Below the pieces are notes generated by a model, which was given only the letters and a program-made list of their open reading frames with translations, was not told where the DNA came from and made no database searches. Below are positions 21,981 through 32,859 of a stretch of DNA of 64,000 bases, piece after piece (positions within the stretch are counted from its first letter, which is position 1; each line of letters begins with the position of its first letter). Made by a program: the position numbers and the translations under genes. The stretch comes from Arachis hypogaea. Its lineage: Eukaryota > Streptophyta > Magnoliopsida > Fabales > Fabaceae. The stretch lies in the NCBI RefSeq assembly GCF_003086295.3, contig NC_092048.1, forward strand, positions 89,198,626 through 89,262,625, read 5' to 3'.

Positions 21981-23645
21981 AATATTGATTTGTAACTTTT
22001 TAAAGATTTCTAAAAATTGAGTAAGCTGCTCATCCTGGGTCCCCTCTTGAAGCTTCTGAGGGTGTGGTACTTCAGGCTCATTCGCCACTACTGGGGCATG
22101 TATCGGTACTTTTCTAGCTTCTCCTTGAGCCTTTTCTTCCTTCAATTCCTCAGCAGCATACATCTCTCTAGGTTCGACCTCCTTGCCTATGATAAGGGCC
22201 TTATATTCTTCTCTTGGATTCACCTCTATGTTACTTGGAAGAGTGTTAAGAGGTCTCACAAGTATCCTCTTGCTCAACTAACCCACTTATACTTCCAAGT
22301 TTTAAATTGAAGCTCTTGTCTCTTGTATAAAGCTGTGAGTGGTCTTGGAAAGTTTAAAAACTATTGTGGCTAAGTCAGAGATGCTCTGTGTTTGAGAGGG
22401 CTGGAACTGTCAGTTGTTAAACCTGTTCTGATTGGATCTGCCCTTGTTGTTGTTGAAGCTCTGTTGGGGCTTCTGTGGCTACTCTCTCCACCCAAAGTTA
22501 GGGTGATTCCTCCATCCCTGATTGAAAGTATTGGCATAGGGATCATTATTGGGATTTCTAGAGGAATTTTCCATGTAATTTACTTGCTCGGTGGTGGGTT
22601 GAGCATAGCCACTTGCATCCTCCTGATTGTAGCTCTCAGTCATGCAATAGGACGCATCTTGAGTATTAACAGCTGAGACTTACATCCCGATTAAGTGCTG
22701 AGAGATCATGCTAATCTGCTGGGACATGAGCTTGGTTTGAGCCAAAATGACGTCCAGTGTATCCACCTCCAAGACTCCTTTCTTCTGTGTAGTCCTAGTG
22801 TTCACAGGGTTCCTCTCAGAAGTGTATAGATACTGGTTATTGGCAACCATGTCAGTAAGCTCATTCGCCTCTTCAAGCGTTTTCTTCATGTGTAAGGAAC
22901 AACTAGCAGAGTTGTCCAGTGACATCTTGGCCATCTCAAATAGGCCATCATAAAAGATCCGCAGCCTAGTCCATTCAAAAAATATTTTAGGAGGGCACTT
23001 CCCAAGAATCAGCTTGAATCTCTCCCAGGCCTCATAGAGGGATTTTTCATCTTTCTATCTGAAGGTCTGGACATCCACCCTAAGCTTAGTCATCTTCTAA
23101 GGTGGAAAAAAATTTGGTCAAAAATCTAGTGACCACCTTCTCCCACGTATCCAAGCTCTCCTTGGGCTGAGAATCAAGCCACTGCTTTGCTCTGTCCCAC
23201 ACAGCAAATGGGAAGAGCATGAGCTTGTAGACCTTAGGATTCACTCCATTCGCCTTTACAGTGTCACAGATATACAGGAAGTTAGAGATGAATAGGTAGG
23301 GGTCCTCCTGGGGTGTCCGTGAAACTGGCAGTTCTGTTGTACTAGAGTGATCAACTGTGGCTTCAGTTCAAAATTATTAGCACCAATAGTAGGTACTGAA
23401 ATACTGCGCCCATAAACGTTAGGAGTAGGGGCAGTGTAAGAGCTCAGAGTCCTCCTTGCATGCTCATTAGCATTCGGATTTCCTCTATTAGGGTCCTTGG
23501 TGAGCTCTTCAACTTCCTTCTCAAAAGTTTCCTTGAGATTCTCTCCGGCTTTGTAAGCTTTAGATTGTTGCAAACGCTGCCTCAAGGTCCTCTCAGGCTC
23601 AGAATCAAACTCAAGAAGGGGTTCTTTATCCTTGTTCTTGCTCAT
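21981..23645 (-). pseudogene. Gag of element D, decayed
   Basis: Read leftward from ATG 23645, the protein starts MSKNKDKEPLLEFDSEPERT, close to the gag of the inner family-A element. FELKPQLITLVQQNCQFHG follows. A frameshift near 23300 and several stops then break the frame, though the retrotransposon gag core (LPFAV/LMLFPF, WERFKLI), a long helix with TDMVANNQ and the spacer before protease are still readable to 21981. The downstream protease and pol are not in the window because element C inserted here. Confidence 0.8.
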
Positions 23646-24045
23646 AAACAAACAAGAGACAAAGAAAAAGTGAGATTCTCTATGTCAAAGTATAGAGAGC
23701 TCCCGGTGAAATATCCTAAAATATAAGAAATAAAATAAAATAAATTAAAGTAAACAATTAGACTAAGTTTCGAAAATAAGAATGTGAAAATAACCTAAAA
23801 ATTTTTGAAAACTAAAAAGAAAAGGACTTAGAAATTTTCAAAATTAAAAAGAAAGGAAAAACACTAAAGGGACACCAAATTTAAAATCAGAAATTAAAAG
23901 AAAATGAATAGGACAAAATTCGAAAATAAAGAAAAATAAATAAAATAAAAAATTCAAAAATTAAAAGGAAAAAGTAAATAAACAAAAACTAATAAAAATA
24001 CCTAATCTAAGCCACAAGACAACTAGTAGTTGTCAATCATAAATA
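23646..24045 (-). other. Leader between primer site and gag of element D
   Basis: This stretch is noncoding and A-rich on the plus strand (many AAATAAAA runs). I see no further feature in it. Confidence 0.6.
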
Positions 24046-24064
24046 ATCCCTGGCAACGGTGCCA
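24046..24064 (-). other. Primer binding site of element D, tRNA-Asp-like
   Basis: On the minus strand it reads TGGCACCGTTGCCAGGGAT, that is, tRNA-Asp-complementary with two mismatches. It stands 9 bp inside the LTR border at 24074. Confidence 0.8.
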
Positions 24065-24073
24065 AAAACTCGG

Positions 24074-25166
24074 TGCGCGAAAAGAGATTTCGCACAACTT
24101 AACCGGCAAGTGCACCAGGTCATCCAAGTAATACCTCAGGTGAGTGAGGGTCGATCCCACGAGGATTGATGGACTGAGAAAACAATGGTTGTCAGGTTGG
24201 TTTAGTTAGGCGAATAGAGAAGAGTTTTGAAGGTTGCAATTCGCATGAAACAGTAAATAAGCAAATAAAGAAAGCAATAAAATGGTTTGGTGTAAAAACA
24301 GTATGAGGAAACAATTAAGGCTTCAGAGATATTTACTTTTTAGGATTAAAAGTTCTTACCAACTATTTTAACAATGCATGATTCATACCATGGAAAACTG
24401 CAAATGTCTAAATCCTAATCTCTTAGTGATTTAGCATCCTCTAACATTCATCAACCGCCACTCTTGTGGTCACTTAATTCCGATTAGAGGGTTAAGTACA
24501 AAAACTAGTTTATGGCTACAAAAACCATAATTACCCAAAACTAACAGGATTATATGTCACATATGCCAATTAGTTCATGTAATTAGCAATTTAGAAGGAA
24601 TTTGTTTTCAAGCTGTAGTTCAAGCAAGATAACTCTCTCGAGAATCACAAGAACTCATGTAGAATAACAGTCATACTCTCGTTCCACCCAAATTCATAAG
24701 ATTAAGAACAAAAGCAATCCTTAGAATTGAATCAATACATTAATTAAAATTGAAGAATAATAGTTCTAATCCATAGAAATAAACAGAGCTCCTAACCTTA
24801 ACCAGGAGGTTTAGTTACTCATGACTTACAGAAAAACTAAGGTTTTGAAAAATGTGCAGAAGGAGGAAGATGATCTCCAATACAAGAGATCTTTTGCCTT
24901 TTTATACTAACCTAATTTGATACAGAAATAAAATAAAATAATAAATTCTAAAACTAAAAGATATTGTTTGTAAATAAAAATTATAAAAAGAAGATAAAAT
25001 AAAACTAATAAATGCTAAATCCACTTGAGAGGCCCATGAGAGGGAATTCGGACAGCACTGCTGACGTTAAATGCCAATTTGGGCTTTTAATGCTCCAAGG
25101 GGAGTGAGCTCGCACACGCTTCTGGCGCTAAACACTGGCCTGGCTTTTAGCTCCTTGGAAGGCTGC
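24074..25166 (-). repeat. Element D 5' LTR, larger part
   Basis: In element orientation this is the promoter and R-U5 part and ends CGCGCA. A minus-strand TATAAAAA lies at 24899-24906. Degenerate GCGTTAAACGCC-like palindromes (25060-25135) lie upstream of it. Element E interrupts the LTR at 25166. Confidence 0.8.
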
Positions 25167-27088
25167 TGATGACAAGTCATCCTAGCCTATTTTAACTAGT
25201 CTTTTTCTTTTGTTTTCATTAGAATTATGCACTTTCTTGAGCTACAAGCAAGCCAATTAGGTAGATTTTCATGTTTCCCTTGATTGAATCAACCATGTAT
25301 GAATTCATGCTATTTCATGAGGTTTTATACTATAATTGTCACATATTATGAAAGAATGAATATCTCATGATTTTAAGCATAGCTTTGATGTGTTTGGTTG
25401 ATTAATGATAGGTGAAGAAAGCTTGGAGAAAGGTTGAAGCAAGAAGGAATAGCTAGGAGTAAAGAGAAGACAATGGAATAAGTGAAATTGAACCAGGAAG
25501 CAAAAAGCTGGACCTAAAGTTAGCCTCAAACTTTTGCACAAACTTTTGAGTGAAAAGTTAGCCCCAACGTTAGCCCCTAACTTTTGGGCTAACGTTGGAA
25601 CTTGAAAATCACTCCCTGGGTACCAAAAGTTTGCGCCAACGTTAGCCCCTAACTTTGAGGCTAACGTTGGCACATGAAAATCACCCCTGGGCACCAAAAG
25701 TTTGCGCCAACGTTAGCCCCTAACTTTGAGGCTAACGTTGGCATGAAGAAAACCTCCCTGGGCACCAAAAGTTTGCGCCAACGTTAGCCCCTAACTTGGT
25801 GGCTAACGTTGGCACATGAAAATCACAAGGGGAGGAGCAAAAGTTTGCGCCAACGTTAGCCCCTAACTTGGTGGCTAACGTTGGCGCCACAAGTGCACAA
25901 GGTAAGGCCAACGTTGGGGCCAAAGTTAGACCCCTAACTTTGGCACCAACATTGGTATCAGCTGGATATGGGTGCTGATATGAAAAGTTTGGGCAAAAGT
26001 TAGCCCCTAACTTTTGCTCAAACTTTTGGTCCAACTTTTGCAAAACTCAAACCCGGTTCAATTGGTTCGTTTTGGTTCCTCTTCAAACTCCAAGAGCAAT
26101 CAACCAAGGCCTCTTTCAACCCAATTCCACCAAGAGCAAAGGCCCAACTCAAGGCTTGAAGATCATTGGAAGAAAGTGTATAAATAGGATAGAATTCAAG
26201 TTCTTCGGGGAGCTTTCCCTTTGAATTTTCATAATAGTTTTCGGAGAGCTTTGGATATTGAGTGATCTTTAATTTCTTAGTCTTGGGGAAGGAGAATTCA
26301 CTTCTCTTCCTCTTAGTTTTATTGCTTTCAATTTCAATTACAATTGTCTTGGATCTTGGGTTGAAGAATTGAAGAAATTCTGTTTCAATCTCATCCTTGG
26401 ATCTCTCTGTTTATTTACTGCTTAATTGAATTTCAGTTTCGGTTAATTGTTCTTCATCTACTTTCTTTGCAATTTACTTTTCCCTTACAATTGTTCTTGT
26501 TGGATCAAGGAAGGTAGTGAGATCTAGACCTGGTTTTCTAGTCTCTGGACCCCTGAGATCTAAAATTCCAATTTACATTCTGTTTTTGCTTTTCATGTTC
26601 ATTTACTTGTTTTGCTTCAGATCCGATTCAACCCAAACACTCTTTTACTTTTCTGTTTGATGCAATTTACTTTTCCTTGTTTAAATTCTGCAAATCCAAG
26701 TCCCAATCCCCTTTACAATTCAAGTCATTTACATTTCTTGCACTTTAAGATTCCGCAATTTACATTTCTGGTACTCTAAGTTTCTGCCATTTAATTTATT
26801 GTTCTTTAAGATTCAGCAATTTATTTCCTGTTCTCTTTAATTTCATGTCAATTACCAATTCTCTTTACTTTCAATGCAATTTAAATTCTGCAAATCACAA
26901 ATCACTCAACCAAATCTTGATTCGCTTGACTAAATTAACCACTAAGCTAAAATTGCTCAATCCTTCAATCTCTGTGGGATCGACCTCACTCCCGTGAGTT
27001 ATTATTACTTGATGCGACCCGGTGCACTTGCCGGTTAGATTTGTGTTGTTTTGGGAGAGATTCGTTTCTCCAACAAAATAACTCATCA
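25167..27088 (+). repeat. Element E 5' LTR
   Basis: It runs from TGATGACAAG to ACTCATCA. Palindromes lie at 25564-25884, with a related group to about 26030. TATAAATA is at 26179-26186. Confidence 0.93.
25564..26030 (+). repeat. 71-bp-period palindrome array in element E U3
   Basis: Five units of about 35 bp carry 12-bp arms CCAACGTTAGCC and GGCTAACGTTGG around CCTAACTTTGA-like loops. They start near 25564, 25636, 25707, 25778 and 25849, separated by CACATGAAAATCACCCCTGG-like spacers. A related larger inverted pair follows. The array is repeated in the 3' LTR at 34612-35078. Minus-strand frames through it read as repeats of LGANVGANF and are artefacts. Confidence 0.9.
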
Positions 27089-27094
27089 AGTTTT

Positions 27095-27113
27095 TGGTGC
27101 CGTTGCCGGGGAT
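27095..27113 (+). other. Primer binding site of element E
   Basis: TGGTGCCGTTGCCGGGGAT lies 6 bp after the LTR. It matches the complement of plant tRNA-Asp with one mismatch. Confidence 0.87.
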
Positions 27114-27283
27114 TGAATAGATTGACAATGATTAAGTGAGGTGGTGATCTAGATCAAGCACTTTTTCTTCAATTTTTGATTAACCCACTAACTATTTGAT
27201 TTTTTGTTTAAACTAACTAACACTTTAATATAGCAGTAGATTGAAGTGTCACTGATTTTGTGCATTTCTCATGCTCTGCTTGT

Positions 27284-30200
27284 ATGTCAGGCACAAGAAG
27301 AACCATACCCAATTTTCATGAACAAGACGAAAGAACTCTCAGGAGGTTAAGAAGAGCTGAAAAAGGGAAAAATATTGTTGGAGAAGAGGAATCAGACGAG
27401 GAATATCAAGAGATGGAGGAACATTCAACCAATCCACCAGGTGGAGCAGACAACAACAATGACAACCCACCCCAGAGGAGAGTTTTGGCCTTCTACACCT
27501 TTGCAAATCCTAGACATTGTGGAAGCAGCATCTTAGCTCCAAATGTCAATGCTAACAATTTTGAACTCAAGCCACAACTCATCACTTTGGTTCAGAACAA
27601 TTGCTCTTTTGATGGAGGACCACTTGAAGACCCGCACCAACACTTATCCACTTTCTTGAGGATATGCAACACTGTCAAAACTAATGGTGTGCCTCCTGAC
27701 AGTTACAAGCTGATGCTATTCCCATTTTCTCTCAGGGACAAGGCCACTCAATGACTGGAATCTTTTCCAAGGGACAGCATCAACAACTGGGATGATTTGG
27801 TAACCAAGTTTCTTGCCAAGTTTTATCCACCTCAGAGGATTATAAGGTTGAAGGCTGAGGTACAAACATTTACACAAATGGAGGCTGAACCCATCTATGA
27901 GGCATGGGAGAGGTACAAGGCGCTAATCAGGAAATGTCCCCCTACCATGTTTAATGAGTGGGAGAAGCTGCAGAACTTCTATGAAGGTTTAACACTGAAA
28001 TCCCAGGAAGCTTTGGATCATTCAGCTGGAGGTTCCTTACAACTCATGAAAACTGCAGAGGAGGCTCAAGAACTCATTGATATGGTGTCCAACAACTAAT
28101 ATTTCTTTGCTCATCAAAGAGGCCGCCAACCATCACAAAGGAGAGGAGTAATGGAGCTAGAAGGAGTGGATTCAATCTTGGCTCAGAACAAGATAATGCA
28201 GCAGCAAATTCAACAACAATTTGAGCAAATGGCCAAGAGGATTGATAGTCTCCAAGTTGCAGCAGTTAACACCAGCCAACCATCAACCACATGGGGACAG
28301 AGTGAAGAAACTCAAGAAGAACAACCACAAGAGCAAGTACAGTATATGCACAACCAAGGACCAAATGAAGTTTATGGTGATACATACAATCCATCCTGGA
28401 AGAACCACCCAAACCTCAGATGGGGAGATAATCATACCCAAAATCAACAACCATGGCAGAGGAACTCAAACCAAAACAACCCAAGAAACAACCAAAACTA
28501 CAACCAGCAGCAGACTAACCAAAACCCCTACAGAAAACCTCAAAACAACTACCCCAACCCCAACCAATACCAATCTAATAACCAACCCACCAACCAAAAT
28601 GCCTACCATCCACCACCCACATCTCATAACCCACCTCAAGTATCACCTGAAGCCCAAAGAATCACTAACTTGGAGGCCATGATAGATAAAATGTTGAAAC
28701 ACCAGGAAATGGTAACCAAGAATCAGGAAGCCTCCCTGAAGAGCCTAGAGAGACAGATGGGGCAACTCTCCAAGCAAGTATCTATTGAGAGACCTTCAAA
28801 CTCACTGCCCAGTGACACAATCCCAAATCCCAAGGAGGAATGCAAGGCAATACAATTAAGGAGTGGGAGAACATTGATAAGCAACAATGACACTACAAAG
28901 AAGCAAGCAGAGAACATCAAAGAACCAACAGAGGATGAGAATCAAACAAAGGCAGATGAAGCTAAGGAGCAAGTTGTGATGCCAAACAAAAGCACTGAGA
29001 AACTTAAAGAGAAGGACAACCAGCCACATAGCTCAAAGGAAGTAGCTCAGGGACAACAGCAAATAGGAAAGAGCATCACACCTCCACTGCCTTATCCCCA
29101 GAGATTCAACAAAGAGGTTAAAGACCAGCATTTTCACAAGTTCCTTGAGACCTTCAAGAAGCTGGAAATTAATATCCCCTTGGCTGAAGCACTTGAGCAA
29201 ATGCCCCTATATTCCAAGTTTCTGAAGGATCTTATCAACAAGAAAAGAAGTTGGCTTGAGAAGGAAACCGTATTACTCACCGAGGAATGCAGTGCTGTAA
29301 TTCAACGGGGTATTCCACCAAAACTTAAGGATCCGGGAAGCTTTGTAGTCTCATGCACTATTGGCAAGATAATTCTCAACAAGGCTCTCTGTGACCTGGG
29401 TGCCAGCATCAATTTAATGCCTCTCTCAATGATGAGAAAACTTGCCATAGAAGAGCTTAAACCCACCAGGATGTCACTAGTCATGGCTGACAGATCAATC
29501 AAGACATCCAATGGAATTGTGGAGAATCTGTTGGTGAAGGTTGGGGAGTTTATTTTCCCAGCAGATTTTGTAATTTTGGATACTGAAGAAGAAGGAAACG
29601 ACTCAATCATTCTGGGAAGGCCATTTCTACACACAGCAAGGGCCATCATTGATGTAGAAAAAGGAGAAATGATCTTCAGGGTTCATAATGAACAAATGGT
29701 CATAAATGTGTTCAAATCAATGCAAAACGCTCCTGAGCAAGAGGATTACGTAAGAGTAGATATGATAGACAGTTTGGTGGAAGAAATATTGGAAGAAAAT
29801 TTTCAAGAGCAAGAAGGAAATCAAGGGGCAACAGAGGAACAAGTGGCTGAGACCTCTACTGAGTAAGATGAAAGACAAGATAAGAAGGAAGATGTACGAA
29901 AACAAGAACTGAAACCTTTACCCACCCATCTCAAATATGCATTCCTTGGCACATCGGAGAGCTTCCCAGTAATCATTAATTCATCCCTGACAAAGAAGGA
30001 AGAAGGAGAACTTCTTGACGTACTCAAAGCTCACAAAGATGCTTTAGGATGGACCATTGATGACCTGAAGGGAATCAGCCCTACAGTATGTATGCATAAG
30101 ATCCTCTTGGAAGATAATTCCAAACCAGTGGTTCAACCGCAAAGAAGGCTAAATCCCACAATGAAGGAAGTTGTCCAGAAGGAAGTAATGAAGTTGTGGA

Positions 30201-32797
30201 ATGCAGGGATAATCTTCCCAATATCTGACAGCCCATGGGTAAGCCCGGTTCAAGTTGTACCAAAGAAAGGAGGAATGACGGTCATTACTAATGAGAAGAA
30301 TGAGTTGATCCCTACTAGAACAGTGACTGGGTGGAGGATGTACATAGACTATAGAAGATTGAATGATGCCACCAGGAAGGATCATTTCCCTCTCCCATTC
30401 ATTGATCAGATGTTGGAAAGGTTAGCCGGCCATGCATATTATTACTTTTTGGACGGATATTCTGGGTAAAATCAAATCGTGGTGGACCCCAAGGACCAAG
30501 AGAAAACTGCCTTTACATGTCCATTTGGAGTTTTTGCATATCGGAGGATGCCCTTTGGGCTCTGCAACGCCCCTGCCACATTTCAAAGGTGTATGCTCTC
30601 CATTTTCTCTGATATGGTCGAAAAGTTTTTAGAAGTCTTCATGGATGACTTCTCTGTTTTTGGTGATAATTTCAATGCTTGCCTAAACCATTTAACCCTT
30701 GTCTTGAAACGGTGCCAAGAAACTAATTTGGTTTTAAACTGGGAGAAATGCCATTTCATGGTACCCGAAGGGATTGTTCTTGGCCATAAAGTTTCAAAAA
30801 AAGGGATAGAGGTTGATAAGGCAAAGGTTGAGATCATAGAAAAACTCCCTCCACCAATTAATGTGAAATCTGTTAGAAGTTTCTTGGGGCATGCCGGATT
30901 TTACAGAAGGTTTATCAAGGACTTTTCAAAAATAGCCAAACCTTTGAGTAATCTGTTAATGCTTGATAACCCTTTTGTTTTTGATGAAAACTGCCAGCAT
31001 GCCTTTGAAACTTTAAAAAATAGACTCACAACAGCACCAATCATCACACCTCCAGATTGGGAATTACCTTTTGAACTCATGTGTGATGCAAGTGACCTTG
31101 CAATTGGTGCTGTACTTGGGCAAAAGAAGGGAAATTTGCATCATGTCATATATTATGCAAGTAAAGTGTTGAATGAGGCCCAAAGAAATTACACCACAAC
31201 AGAGAAAGAATTGCTAGCTGTAGTCTATGCATTTGATAAGTTTAGATCATATCTAGTAAGATCCAAAGCTGTGGTTTACACTGATCATGCTGCACTTAAG
31301 TATTTGATGTCAAAGCAGGATGCTAAACCAAGACTCATCAGGTGGATACTGCTCCAACAAGAATTTGACATAGAGATAAGAGATAGGAAGGGCACTGAAA
31401 ATCAGGTCGCTGATCATCTGTCGAGGCTACCACATGAAACAAGTCAAAAAGCATCCCAGCCCATAAATGAAAGCTTCCCAGATGAGCACCTTCTGCAGAT
31501 CCAGCAAGCACCTTGGTTTGCTGACATAGCAAATTACAAAGTGGGAAGGAAGATACCGCAAGAGTTCTCTAAGCAACAAGTGAAGAAGTTGATCAACGAA
31601 GCAAGGAAATTTTCATGGGATGAACCCTTCTTGTTCAAGAGATGCTCTGATGGAGTAATCAGAAGGTGTGTTCCCGAAAGTGAAATGAGGGACATCTTGT
31701 GGCATTGTCATGGTTCAGCTTATGGTGGACACTTTGGCCCAGAAAAAACAGCCGCAAAAATACTGCAGTGTGGCTTCTATTGGCCAACTATCTTCAAGGA
31801 TGCCAGAGAATATGTACACCAATGTAATGAATGCCAGAAAGCAGGAGGATTAACAAAAAGGAATGAGATGCCTCAAAACTTTATCTTAGAATTAGAATTG
31901 TTCGATCTATGGGGAATTGATTTCATGGGGCCTTTTCCTCCTTCTTATTCTTTTAGATACATCTTGGTAGCAGTGGAGTATGTCTCAAAGTGGGTGGAAG
32001 CCATAGCCACAACCACCTGTGATGCACAGATTGTCCTCCAATTCCTTAAAAAACACATTTTCACTAGGTATGGAGTGCCAAAGGGTCTTGTTAGTGATGG
32101 TGGTAGTCACTTTTGCAACAAACAGATGGAGAAACTCCTCCACAAATATGGAGTAATTCACAAAGTAGCCACACCTTACCATCCTCAGACTAACGGCCAA
32201 GCTGAACTTGCAAATAGAGAATTAAAAAAGATCCTAGAGAAAACAGTGGGAATCACAAGAAAAGATTGGGCTAGAAAGCTAGAGGATGCATTGTGGGCGT
32301 ACAGGACAGCTTTTAAAACTCCTATTGGCAAGTCACCCTTTCAGCTATTGTATGGCAAATCCTGCCACCTCCCTGTAGAGCTTGAACACAGAGCTTTTTG
32401 GGCCACTAAACTCCTCAACCTTGATCCCTAAGCTGCAGGAGAAAAAAGGTTGTTACAACTAAATGAGTTGGATGAATTTAGACTAGAAGCTTATGAAAGT
32501 GCTAAGATATACAAGGAGAAAGCTAAGAAGTGGCATGACAAGAAGATCACAAAGAAGGAATTCAAGCCAGGACAGCAAGTGCTCCTGTATAATTCGAGGC
32601 TTAAAATCTTCCCTGGCAAACTGAAGTCTAAGTGGACTGGCCCATAGTTGGTGACAAAGATTTTTCCCTATGGGAATATTGAACTGCTAGATGAGGCAAC
32701 AAAGAATCAATTCACAGCAAATGGTCACAGAGCAAAGCTGTACTTGGGAGGACAATGGGGTAAGGAAAAAGAGGTTCAACACCTACAACCCTCTTAA
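27284..32797 (+). pseudogene. Gag-Pro-RT-RNaseH-Integrase polyprotein, six nonsense codons
   Basis: A single frame of 1,837 codons runs from ATG 27284 to TAA 32795-32797. Premature stops are at 27752-27754, 28097-28099, 29864-29866, 30467-30469, 32429-32431 and 32645-32647. No frameshift occurs. Order: gag core (27560-28100); a Q/N-rich linker (28300-28640); protease with DLGASINLMP (about 29396) and ILGRPFL; RT with FMDDFSVFG (about 30640); RNase H with [12 protein letters not shown] (about 31084); integrase with HHCC zinc (31700-31850), DFMGPF (31920) and SDGGSHF (about 32095). Catalytic residues are retained. Several stops are explained by C-to-T or G-to-A changes (CAA to TAA, TGG to TGA). 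Length fits a complete Ty3-gypsy polyprotein. Confidence 0.93.
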
Positions 32798-32811
32798 AAA
32801 GAATTGAAAGA

Positions 32812-32859
32812 TGTCAAGCTAGTGACAATAAAAGAGCGCTTGTTGGGAGGCAACCCAAC
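32812..32859 (+). other. Two-hairpin module after the pol stop (element E)
   Basis: TGTCA/TGACA (32812-32816 and 32823-32827) lies around AGCTAG, and GTTGGG/CCCAAC (32842-32847 and 32854-32859) around AGGCAA. The module starts 15 bp after the polyprotein stop. The linker AATAAAAGAGCGCTT is nearly the same as in element C. Confidence 0.62.

Larger units (their letters stand above)
21981..25166 (-). mobile_element. Element D, minus-strand gypsy, gag and 5' LTR part
   Basis: Read on the minus strand, this is the 5' LTR (36338-36142, then 25166-24074), the primer site, a leader and gag. Gag is cut at 21981 by element C. The rest of element D must lie left of the window. The LTR is cut by element E, with the GCTGC duplication at 25162-25166 and 36137-36141. 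Confidence 0.82.

Noticed and set aside
22017..22953. Plus-strand open frames
   Set aside because: They are reverse-strand shadows of the element D gag reading.
25564..25884. Regular 35-bp repeats with about 36-bp spacers, looking like a CRISPR array
   Set aside because: The spacers are nearly identical to each other, the array is in both LTRs of a plant retrotransposon, and no cas genes exist. It is a U3 tandem palindrome array.
25365..26043. Minus-strand open frames reading as repeats of LGANVGANF, resembling a repeat protein
   Set aside because: They are translations of the LTR palindrome array and recur at 34413-35091 in the other LTR; there is no start context or known family.
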